From a virus: a stretch of 37,953 nucleotides of DNA. Shown in pieces: positions 25,547 through 31,392 of the stretch. The stretch's first letter is position 1. Every line of letters begins with the position of its first letter. The notes below the pieces were generated by a model. That model was given only the letters and a program-made list of their open reading frames with translations, was not told where the DNA came from and did no database searches. The DNA lies in IMG/VR virus record IMGVR_UViG_3300034072_002254, positions 1-37,953 of that record; one strand, written 5' to 3'. Both the position numbers and the translations under genes were made by a program.

Positions 25547-25696
25547 ATGAAATGGGGAATTTTATTCAGATGGCAAAGCTTTTGGATTGGTGCGCACTGG
25601 TCGCCGTATAACCGGCGACTGTGCGTTAATTTGGTTCCGTGTGTGACGGTGTGGGTTACGGCAAGGGAGGGAGCAATACCGCAATGTGATCATTAA
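25547..25696 (+). CDS. Small rightward ORF, 49 residues, phage-type conserved look
   Basis: ATG 25547 follows the previous stop by 2 nt with GGAG 8 nt upstream. The core FWIGAHWSPYNRRLCVNLVP is aromatic-rich with two cysteines and resembles short proteins found near lysis or early genes in other phages, from memory. It converges on rexB, the two stops overlapping by 4 nt. Function unknown. Confidence 0.55.
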   Translation: MKWGILFRWQSFWIGAHWSPYNRRLCVNLVPCVTVWVTAREGAIPQCDH

Positions 25697-26157
25697 TTAT
25701 TAGACGATGATCGGCACAAATTTATAATTATGACAGTGAGAAGGAAAATCTGAGTGAGATTGTTCACCGTTGATCCTACGGCAACCAACATGCCAACCCC
25801 TCCGTTTTGGCCGGCGAGGCTTAACAAAGCCGCAGAAAATGTGACCATTAAGCAAAATATGGTTACGTAATAAATATAGAAAAACTGATCTAAAAAGCCT
25901 TTCTCCTTGTACCGCTTAAAAGATTTTGACTGAGAAATTGAAAAAAGCACAGTAATTACAGCAGCCAGAAAGCCAAGCATAGTAAAAGCAAATGTTGCCA
26001 ATATTACAGCTACATTTGCCTTCTGCAGATGTAGAGTCATTGAGTATTCTGGGTAAGCGTTAATTAGGCTCTTGTAAACCCATAATAATATTGGCCCAGG
26101 TAGCATTGTCAGACAGGCGAACAAGAGCATCAAAATCAGCTTCCTGGAGGTTTTCAC
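25693..26157 (-). CDS. rexB: RexB-like membrane ion-channel protein (exclusion system)
   Basis: A 154-residue protein with four hydrophobic segments, like lambda RexB (144 residues, four membrane spans, depolarises the cell). After the second segment comes a basic stretch (SQSKSFKRYKEKG), matching the place of the basic SRTRRLAKIREYG loop I recall in lambda RexB. The ORF starts at GTG 26157 with GAGGGAG upstream, overlapping rexA by 98 nt; ATG 26130 with AGGAAG 9 nt upstream would give 145 residues and is an alternative. Direct partner of the RexA-like gene. Confidence 0.75.
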   Translation of the reverse strand: MKTSRKLILMLLFACLTMLPGPILLWVYKSLINAYPEYSMTLHLQKANVAVILATFAFTMLGFLAAVITVLFSISQSKSFKRYKEKGFLDQFFYIYYVTIFCLMVTFSAALLSLAGQNGGVGMLVAVGSTVNNLTQIFLLTVIIINLCRSSSNN

Positions 26158-27001
26158 GATTTATATACTCCCTCAATTTTGAGTGTAGATGACGATTGCT
26201 ATTAAATTTTTCGTTTAGCAGCCCTGTAATTCTGGTTTGATTACTTTTATCTACAGAGTCTGAGATGTGCCCCTTTCCTACAAGATAAAAATCGCTGATT
26301 TGTGAATCTAACTCTTCTTTTGCCCTGATTGTCATTTTGATAATGCCGTCATCAGCTGTAGTATTTATTAATTTAGAAACCGCTTCACGAATGTTTTTCC
26401 GCGCCTTTGGTCTTATGGTTACTTCAAATCCATCAATATCTGCTGTTTCGTCTTGAGTTAAACCAAGTGCACCAATGAAATCTTGAGCAACATTATTTTC
26501 TTTTTCAACTGAAATAGTTGCTTTGCCAATAAAGGGCATCTGTAATGCATCTGCGCGGGTAGCTTGATGCAATATTGCCTCCGCAGAGAAACGCCAGTCC
26601 GTAACTCCTAAGCTACCAAGTAGATCATTAACATACCTGATGAAAATGTTCGCTTTGGGGGCCATTAGAGTTGAGCCAAAACCAAAACAGTCATCCTTAA
26701 TCAAAAGGTATGATGCAAACCCCAATGCCTCGCCATTTTCAAGTAAATCATTTACTTCTGCTACTGACAGATTATTAGTGTTGATTGTGCGTATCAGCTC
26801 GCTATTACGCGTTATCAAAAATAAGAAAACATTACTGTTTTCATACATCAAGTAAAGATGTTCATCTTGATGGAGAAATTGGTTTTTAAATTCTACATTA
26901 TCGAGCCTGCAATAGTTTTTAAGCAGTCTTGGTAGATCCAGTCGCTTTCTTTCCATTGTTTCATCGTTTTTCAAGCAATAGCCAAAGTAGCTTACTTTCA
27001 T
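26060..27001 (-). CDS. rexA: RexA-like intracellular sensor (exclusion system)
   Basis: A 313-residue product (lambda RexA is 279). From memory, conserved blocks align well: LGFASYLLIKDD (93-104) with LGFPSFLFVEGD; MPFIGKATISVE (135-146) with MHFIGRTTVKVE; FEVTIRPKARKNI (172-184) with the LDIVIKPKFKRDI region; and RAKEELDSQISDFYL followed by a GKGH/EKGH block. An extra C-terminal part of about 50 residues is absent from lambda. ATG 27001 is taken; a TTG lies two codons upstream and no strong SD is visible. In lambda, RexA senses phage DNA-protein complexes and activates RexB. AT-richer than its neighbours. Confidence 0.85.
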   Translation of the reverse strand: MKVSYFGYCLKNDETMERKRLDLPRLLKNYCRLDNVEFKNQFLHQDEHLYLMYENSNVFLFLITRNSELIRTINTNNLSVAEVNDLLENGEALGFASYLLIKDDCFGFGSTLMAPKANIFIRYVNDLLGSLGVTDWRFSAEAILHQATRADALQMPFIGKATISVEKENNVAQDFIGALGLTQDETADIDGFEVTIRPKARKNIREAVSKLINTTADDGIIKMTIRAKEELDSQISDFYLVGKGHISDSVDKSNQTRITGLLNEKFNSNRHLHSKLREYINRENLQEADFDALVRLSDNATWANIIMGLQEPN

Positions 27002-27081
27002 TATCAAATAGTCTCTATGTTCGTTGTTCAGTAGTCTGTAAGTTAGTCACATTGTGATTTTCAACATGGCGCTAAAATAGA

Positions 27082-27807
27082 TCATTCAGGCATCGTGAGC
27101 TTTTCACCATCAGAAAAAATGATAACCTCGGGTTCGAAACGACTTGTATATTTGCCTTTTTCCAGGCGAGCAATAGCTTTATGAGCATCCAAAAACTGGT
27201 TGTAATCTCTTGATCCAATCCAAGTAGTGCTAGCACCGGCCTTTAGTCCGTCATCGTAGCCGAATGCAACGTGACCAATTTTGTTATCAAAAATATCTAC
27301 AAAATTGACCACTCCTTTAATTCCAACTATGTCTTTCACTCCTTTGTTTTCAATAGCGATTTCAAAAACCTGCATCTCGCTGTAATCAACCTTCTTTAAA
27401 TATGTGTTGAGCACTGTGACGGTCACAGTTCCATCTATACGCTGTTTTATCGCAGCTTTTTCCTGTTCAATTTTTTCTCTTAATGCTTTTTCTTCAGCGG
27501 CTTTCTGTTCTTTTAGAAGCTTTTCTGCTGCTGCCTTTTTCTCAGTCTCTTCCTGCCAGTTCTTTTGGTTTTGAATCGCATCGGCAACAGTAGTGCCGGG
27601 TAGCATAGGCTCACCACCAAAAGCCTCTCCCATTTTCGAGCGCATCAGATATGCACCCAGTAATTTTTTTTCTTCATCGCTTAGCTTTTCAATGATTGGC
27701 TTTAATTCGGTGTCCCATTTAGCTGGATCGCTAGGGACGATAGATTGTTTGGGATCGCTGCAAGCACTGAGGAATACAACACAACATAAGGCAATAATCA
27801 GTTTCAT
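27082..27807 (-). CDS. Lipoprotein carried near rexAB, unknown function
   Basis: A 241-residue product with a clear lipoprotein signal peptide (MKLIIALCCVVFLSAC, lipobox LSAC), ATG 27807 and GGAG 8 nt upstream. Residues about 75-125 are a highly charged K/E-rich coiled coil; 130-240 form a beta-rich domain (FEIAIENKGVKDIVGIKGVV, VAFGYDDGLKAG). Located between the small 113-residue gene and rexA in the repressor-led leftward unit, so probably expressed in the lysogen; a cell-surface or exclusion role is possible but not shown. Confidence 0.75.
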   Translation of the reverse strand: MKLIIALCCVVFLSACSDPKQSIVPSDPAKWDTELKPIIEKLSDEEKKLLGAYLMRSKMGEAFGGEPMLPGTTVADAIQNQKNWQEETEKKAAAEKLLKEQKAAEEKALREKIEQEKAAIKQRIDGTVTVTVLNTYLKKVDYSEMQVFEIAIENKGVKDIVGIKGVVNFVDIFDNKIGHVAFGYDDGLKAGASTTWIGSRDYNQFLDAHKAIARLEKGKYTSRFEPEVIIFSDGEKLTMPE

Positions 27808-27863
27808 CTTAAATACTCCATCTGTTTTTATTAATTCATATAAATTGGTGATGCTTTATGTGA

Positions 27864-28205
27864 TCACCAAAACTTCCACCAAGCCTGCTTTTTTTCCGCT
27901 GGAGGGGCTTGCTCAGCGGGCTTAACCAGTACCACCACTTCCTGGGTTACCGCTATGAGTTTTTTAAGTTGCCAAACTTTTAAGCCCTTGAAGTGCGTAG
28001 AACCGTATTGAATTTGGCTGATCCGTTGGACAGGCTCCAGCAAGTTATTTGCCTTTGCCAATGTGAGCAGCTCGGCCACCAGCCGGATAACTTCCGGGTC
28101 TGGCTGTGCAGGTGCCGGCGCTGCATGAATATTAATGATATTGCCTCCTGCAACTTGTCCTACCGATCCTTGGAACTCTTGGGCTATACCTTTACCTCTT
28201 TCCAC
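27864..28205 (-). CDS. Small protein sharing a GSVGQ motif with the repressor
   Basis: A 113-residue product, GTG at 28205 with SD AAGGAG 5 nt upstream, 15 nt after the repressor stop. Near its N-terminus is FQGSVGQVAGGNIINIH, matching the repressor's FHGSVGQAIEGGAVFN. The rest is helical (LVAELLTLAKANNLLEPV, THFKGLKVWQLKKLIAVT) with a proline/lysine-rich tail ending AWWKFW. The shared motif suggests an interaction or a common oligomerisation element. Family not recognised. Confidence 0.7.
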   Translation of the reverse strand: MERGKGIAQEFQGSVGQVAGGNIINIHAAPAPAQPDPEVIRLVAELLTLAKANNLLEPVQRISQIQYGSTHFKGLKVWQLKKLIAVTQEVVVLVKPAEQAPPAEKKQAWWKFW

Positions 28206-28220
28206 AAAAGCTCCTTAACG

Positions 28221-28649
28221 CTACTTCTTATCACTCAGGTCAAACTTGACCCCTTTATTGAATACCGCTCCGCCTTCAATAGCCTGACCTACTGATCCAT
28301 GAAATACCTGTTTTGCCGCAGGCGGCGTACCGCCATAAACCATCGCCAAGGTGCGTCGCTTGGTTTCTGCATCCATTTGGCGAAAGCCCTTTAAAAGCAG
28401 CTCCTCCTCTCCCGCAATCGTTGCTTCAGCGCGCTTGCCTGTAATTACAAAAAGAACATCCACACCTACGCGCTCGATTGCCGCCAAGTAGCTTAAATCA
28501 GGGGATCTTTCACCACTTTCATAGTTCGCCTGCGCGCGCCGTGAAACACCGCCGATGGCGCCAAACGCATCCTGAGTAAACCCGAGGCGTTCGCGCTCCT
28601 CTTTTAACCGCTCAAAAATATGCACAAGCGTACCTTTATTAGTTGACAT
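28221..28649 (-). CDS. Phage repressor, XRE-type helix-turn-helix
   Basis: Maintains lysogeny by binding early-promoter operators. The HTH lies near the N-terminus (ERLGFTQDAFGAIGGVSRRA, NYESGERSPDLSYL); a short C-terminal part ends QVFHGSVGQAIEGGAVFN. I take ATG 28649 (MSTNKGTLVHIF), which overlaps the -35 of the early promoter; a TTG at 28667 and a GTG near 28632 with AAAGG are alternatives, and none has a strong SD. First gene of the leftward unit. A weak leftward promoter TTGTTG-17-GATATT is possible across 28680-28715. Confidence 0.88.
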   Translation of the reverse strand: MSTNKGTLVHIFERLKEERERLGFTQDAFGAIGGVSRRAQANYESGERSPDLSYLAAIERVGVDVLFVITGKRAEATIAGEEELLLKGFRQMDAETKRRTLAMVYGGTPPAAKQVFHGSVGQAIEGGAVFNKGVKFDLSDKK

Positions 28650-28671
28650 GTGCACATTCGTGCACAATAAT
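28643..28671 (+). promoter_or_regulatory. Early rightward promoter with operators in its spacer
   Basis: Perfect -35 TTGACA (28643-28648), 17-nt spacer, -10 AATAAT (28666-28671), 5/6 match. Two GTGCAC palindromes (28650-28655 and 28660-28665), 10 bp apart, fill the spacer and are candidate repressor operators. TGCACAA recurs 40 bp to the left (28621-28627) as a possible third site. Drives the transposition and regulatory genes. Confidence 0.8.
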
Positions 28672-28730
28672 CACCACAACAAAACACAAATATCTCTTAA
28701 ACATCTTTCAGCAACAAAGGAGCCACCGCC

Positions 28731-28934
28731 ATGGCGAAGTTACTGACTGGCGAACAGGTTAAAGCCCGTTTTCGTGCCGCCGGTAAAACTGTTACCCAAT
28801 GGGCCGAGGAAAACGGCTACACCCGTGGTGCCGTTTACCGCGTGCTCAATGGCTTCGATAAAGCCCATTACGGCAAGGCGCACGAAATTGCCGTTGCCCT
28901 GGGCATGAAGTCTGACGAATCACAAGCCGCCTAA
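28731..28934 (+). CDS. BcepMu gp16-type DNA-binding protein
   Basis: A 67-residue protein starting at ATG 28731 with SD AAGGAG 8-9 nt upstream, first gene of the early operon. The HTH (KTVTQWAEENGYTRGAVYRV, then LNGFDKAHYGKAHEIAVALG) matches the gp16/phage-associated family typical of BcepMu-like phages. It probably has the place of Ner, which turns down early and repressor promoters. Confidence 0.85.
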   Translation: MAKLLTGEQVKARFRAAGKTVTQWAEENGYTRGAVYRVLNGFDKAHYGKAHEIAVALGMKSDESQAA

Positions 28935-28945
28935 GGATAGCAGCC

Positions 28946-29350
28946 ATGTCGCCCTTCACTCTATTTTTTGCCCGCTTGGTTGAATTGCTTGGCGCCGAAA
29001 ACGCCACGCAGCTTGTGCGCGAGTTTGCCGGACAAACCCTGCGGTTTCCTATTACAGACCATTACGACACTACTGCTCGCAATGATTTTGGCTTCCCTGC
29101 CGTTGCTCCAATTCTTGGCGCCGGTTACGAGCGCTCTCCATCAGCGAGCACAACTCGTTCACTGCAGAACGGGCTTCTTCATTCAACGGCTCAGGAAAAT
29201 GCTTCTTACGCAGCTCAGCTTCCAGGTGCGGGCCATGCACAAGGCCGCCCATCTCAAGTATCGCAACTGTGTGCAACACCACCTGAGTCAACGCATTCAG
29301 CTGGGCCTGTAGAGATTGAATCTCAAGCGCCGGATCTATCTGGGTCATAA
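28946..29350 (+). CDS. Mor-N-like ORF with degenerate C-terminus
   Basis: The start at ATG 28946 has AAGGA 8 nt upstream. Residues 1-50 look real: LVELLGAENATQLVREFAGQ then LRFPI resembles the Mor N-terminal dimerisation domain (compare TAKVVANFGGQQLYIPKDY in the Mor gene at 37597). After about residue 50 the frame is antisense to the minus gene at 29070-29348 and loses its protein-like composition. Probably a truncated or disrupted Mor-like protein; the true functional end is unclear. Confidence 0.5.
   Translation: MSPFTLFFARLVELLGAENATQLVREFAGQTLRFPITDHYDTTARNDFGFPAVAPILGAGYERSPSASTTRSLQNGLLHSTAQENASYAAQLPGAGHAQGRPSQVSQLCATPPESTHSAGPVEIESQAPDLSGS
29070..29348 (-). CDS. Antisense coiled-coil protein in the early region
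   Basis: A 92-residue protein starting at ATG 29348, with GGAG 7 nt upstream (an in-frame ATG at 29354 is too close to it). The N-terminal half (IQSLQAQLNALTQVVLHTVA) and C-terminal half (RSAVNELCSLMESARNRRQE) look helical and coiled-coil forming. It runs opposite to the early operon and overlaps the Mor-N-like ORF, an unusual arrangement. A -10-like GATAAT lies upstream on the minus strand (about 29380) with no clear -35. Function unknown. Confidence 0.65.
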   Translation of the reverse strand: MTQIDPALEIQSLQAQLNALTQVVLHTVAILEMGGLVHGPHLEAELRKKHFPEPLNEEARSAVNELCSLMESARNRRQELEQRQGSQNHCEQ

Positions 29351-29468
29351 CCATGCTCCGTTTAGTGAATTTAACACAGCCCATTATCCAGACCAAAAGC
29401 GCACTGCATAGCTGCAAAAACGGTTTTTGTTTGGAAGCGGAAAAAGCCTTGTGCGGAGCGGTATTCCA

Positions 29469-29951
29469 ATGACTCGCCGCAATTGGAAACGCACCCAGCC
29501 CAACAGCCTTCGCCACGCGCTGGAACTGTGCAAGGACTACGCGAAGGAAAAGCACAACCTGAGTGTTGAGCGCATTGCTGAGCGTATGGGCGAGGCCGAT
29601 CACTGGACGCTGTACAAGTGGATGCAGACCGGTCGCATCCCTGCGGTGGCGATACCCGCTTATGAAGCCGCCTGTGGAATTGATTTTGTAACGCGCTGGC
29701 TCGCTGGCACCAGCGGCAAGTTGTTAATCGCAGTACCCAGTGGCCGCAAGTTGAAAGTGAATGATGTTTCAACACTGCAAGAAAGTTTGCACAGCACCGT
29801 GAGTGCATTGATTGATTTTTACAACGGCAAGGCCGAGCAAGAAGCAACGCTGGCCGCTGTTACTAACGCCCTTGAAAGCCTTGCCTGGCACCGGGGGAAC
29901 GTGGAGCAACACAACCAGCCTCAGCTGGATTTAGGAGATAGCGATGCATAA
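29469..29951 (+). CDS. Early regulatory-type protein, HTH-like N-terminus
   Basis: A 160-residue protein from ATG 29469 with GGAG about 10 nt upstream. The basic N-terminus (MTRRNWKRTQPNSLRHALEL) precedes an HTH-like region (LSVERIAERMGEADHWTLYKWM), suggesting DNA binding. The C-terminal part is helical. Upstream lies a 15-bp palindrome CAAAAACGGTTTTTG (29415-29429) that could be an operator. No family assigned. Confidence 0.75.
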   Translation: MTRRNWKRTQPNSLRHALELCKDYAKEKHNLSVERIAERMGEADHWTLYKWMQTGRIPAVAIPAYEAACGIDFVTRWLAGTSGKLLIAVPSGRKLKVNDVSTLQESLHSTVSALIDFYNGKAEQEATLAAVTNALESLAWHRGNVEQHNQPQLDLGDSDA

Positions 29952-30204
29952 CAAACCACACCGTTTCACTGATGTTAAGGGCATGCCTTGGACGCTGACT
30001 GCGTTGGCCATGACCGGAACCCAGTTCGCGCTTGAATCAGACGTTTCAAGTGTTTGCGTAGTAGCACGCAAAGCAGCAGTCACCGTGGATGAAACCAACG
30101 CACAGCACCCATTCGTACTGGAACTGGATGACAACGCGAGCGTGACTATCGATACACCGACTATGGAAAAGCTGGACGAATTTTTACAGGCGGTGGCGGC
30201 ATGA
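29944..30204 (+). CDS. Small early protein, unknown function
   Basis: An 86-residue product, ATG 29944 within the end of the previous gene (8-nt overlap) with AGGAGA upstream. Mixed beta/alpha (WTLTALAMTGTQFALESD, then ASVTIDTPTMEKLDEFLQA). It overlaps the next gene by ATGA. Position in the early operon is its only hint. Confidence 0.7.
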   Translation: MHNKPHRFTDVKGMPWTLTALAMTGTQFALESDVSSVCVVARKAAVTVDETNAQHPFVLELDDNASVTIDTPTMEKLDEFLQAVAA

Positions 30205-30515
30205 GCAGCGACAAAGGCCGCACCACAGACACTGGGGCAAAAATTTTGAAAGTGCTGATTGCACTAAGGGGGCACTCATTAACCGGATTAAGCAATGGCC
30301 AATTGGCCAAGGCGCTGGAGGAAAGCCCCAGCACCATCAACCGCTACTTGAACACGCTCATCGAAGCGGGACTTGTAGAAAGGAAACCCAGTGGCCTTTT
30401 TACACACAGCGTAATGATGCTGCAAATCGCAACAGCACACGCCAATGAAATGAGCCGCGCACGCGCAAAGATTGATGAACTCGACCAGCGAGTAATCGCC
30501 GGTTCATACCGCTAA
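30201..30515 (+). CDS. Winged-helix DNA-binding protein, IclR-type N-terminus
   Basis: A 104-residue protein with a winged HTH: GAKILKVLIALRGHSLTGLS, NGQLAKALEESPSTINRYLN, then the wing IEAGLVERKPSGLFTHSV. It matches the DNA-binding part of IclR regulators without the ligand domain. ATG 30201 overlaps the upstream stop (ATGA). Probably regulates early transcription or acts with the transposition complex. Confidence 0.8.
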   Translation: MSSDKGRTTDTGAKILKVLIALRGHSLTGLSNGQLAKALEESPSTINRYLNTLIEAGLVERKPSGLFTHSVMMLQIATAHANEMSRARAKIDELDQRVIAGSYR

Positions 30516-30537
30516 CCACCAACCAGGAGCACCTTAA

Positions 30538-31392
30538 ATGGCCCGCACTAAAAAAGAAAACGATAGCGTTGTGATTGAAAACGGTGATGCATCACCAGCA
30601 CTCACGCAGCTCTCAGAAACCGGCACCCAAATGAGCGAGCACTCGCAGCAAATTATGAATACCTACGGTGAGGGCTTGCCCTATGACCGCAGCCGCGTAG
30701 TGCATGAGACTCGCTTTTATATGGCCCAAAGCGCTGAGGCAATGCTGGAAGCTGGTAAGCGCTTGGTGATTTTAAAAGAGCATGAGCCGCACGGTGATTT
30801 TGAAAACATAGTGCGCGAACAACTTGCCCTGCCTGAGCGCACAGCCCAGCGCATGATGCAAAGCGCAATTAAATACCTTTCACCAAAGCTTCAATCAAAA
30901 GCGCCAGCGCTGGCGCTTTTGGGCAAAACCAAACTTTTCGAATTAATGACGGAAGACGATGACGCTCTGGCAGAACTGGCAGATGGCGGCACTGTTGCCG
31001 GCATGTCGCTCGATGATATCGACCGTATGAGTTCACGTGAACTGCGCAAAGCACTGCGCGAAGCAAAAGAAAGTTTGGAAGCAAAAGACGAAGTTGCAGC
31101 CAAAAACCAAAAGCGCATCACTCAACTACAAGAAAAAGCGGTGCTGCTGCAAAAGCTTCCTGCTGATGAAAAAGCAAAACAACTCTGCTCTGAAATTGCC
31201 GCACAGCAAGCCGGTATTGATGAAGAAATACGCACGAATTTCTTTAACGCCCTGCAAACACTGGTAAACCACGGTGGGGGCGATCATCTGGCATTTATCA
31301 AAGCACAAATTCAAATGTTGGATGACGCGGTGAAATTGCTGCGCGATGAATTTGGTGGTGCAGGCTTGGCATGGGAACAGGAAGCCAATTAA
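30538..31392 (+). CDS. DUF3102-like protein
   Basis: A 284-residue product, ATG 30538 with AGGAG 8 nt upstream. The N-terminal region resembles DUF3102: HETRFYMAQSAEAMLEAGKR, LVILKEHEPHGDF, LALPERTAQRMMQSAIKY. A long charged coiled coil follows (RKALREAKESLEAKDEVAAK). The stop overlaps the transposase start. Common in phages of this type; a role in replication or DNA binding is assumed, not shown. Confidence 0.78.
   Translation: MARTKKENDSVVIENGDASPALTQLSETGTQMSEHSQQIMNTYGEGLPYDRSRVVHETRFYMAQSAEAMLEAGKRLVILKEHEPHGDFENIVREQLALPERTAQRMMQSAIKYLSPKLQSKAPALALLGKTKLFELMTEDDDALAELADGGTVAGMSLDDIDRMSSRELRKALREAKESLEAKDEVAAKNQKRITQLQEKAVLLQKLPADEKAKQLCSEIAAQQAGIDEEIRTNFFNALQTLVNHGGGDHLAFIKAQIQMLDDAVKLLRDEFGGAGLAWEQEAN

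Noticed and set aside
25693-27007. Membrane-protein plus cytoplasmic-protein pair considered as Kiwa (KwaA/KwaB)
   Set aside because: The gene order is soluble protein first and the soluble protein matches RexA blocks rather than a DUF4868 pattern; the membrane partner fits RexB.
27008-27081. Weak leftward promoter for rexA (TTGAAA-N18-TACAGA)
   Set aside because: The -35 is good but the -10 matches only three bases, so it is not reported as a feature; rexAB may depend on the repressor unit.
28238-28251. Palindrome GGTCAAACTTGACC in the end of the repressor gene
   Set aside because: Opposite arm order to the TTTTGAC-N4-GTCAAAA sites, inside coding sequence, and no -10-like hexamer at the matching distance.
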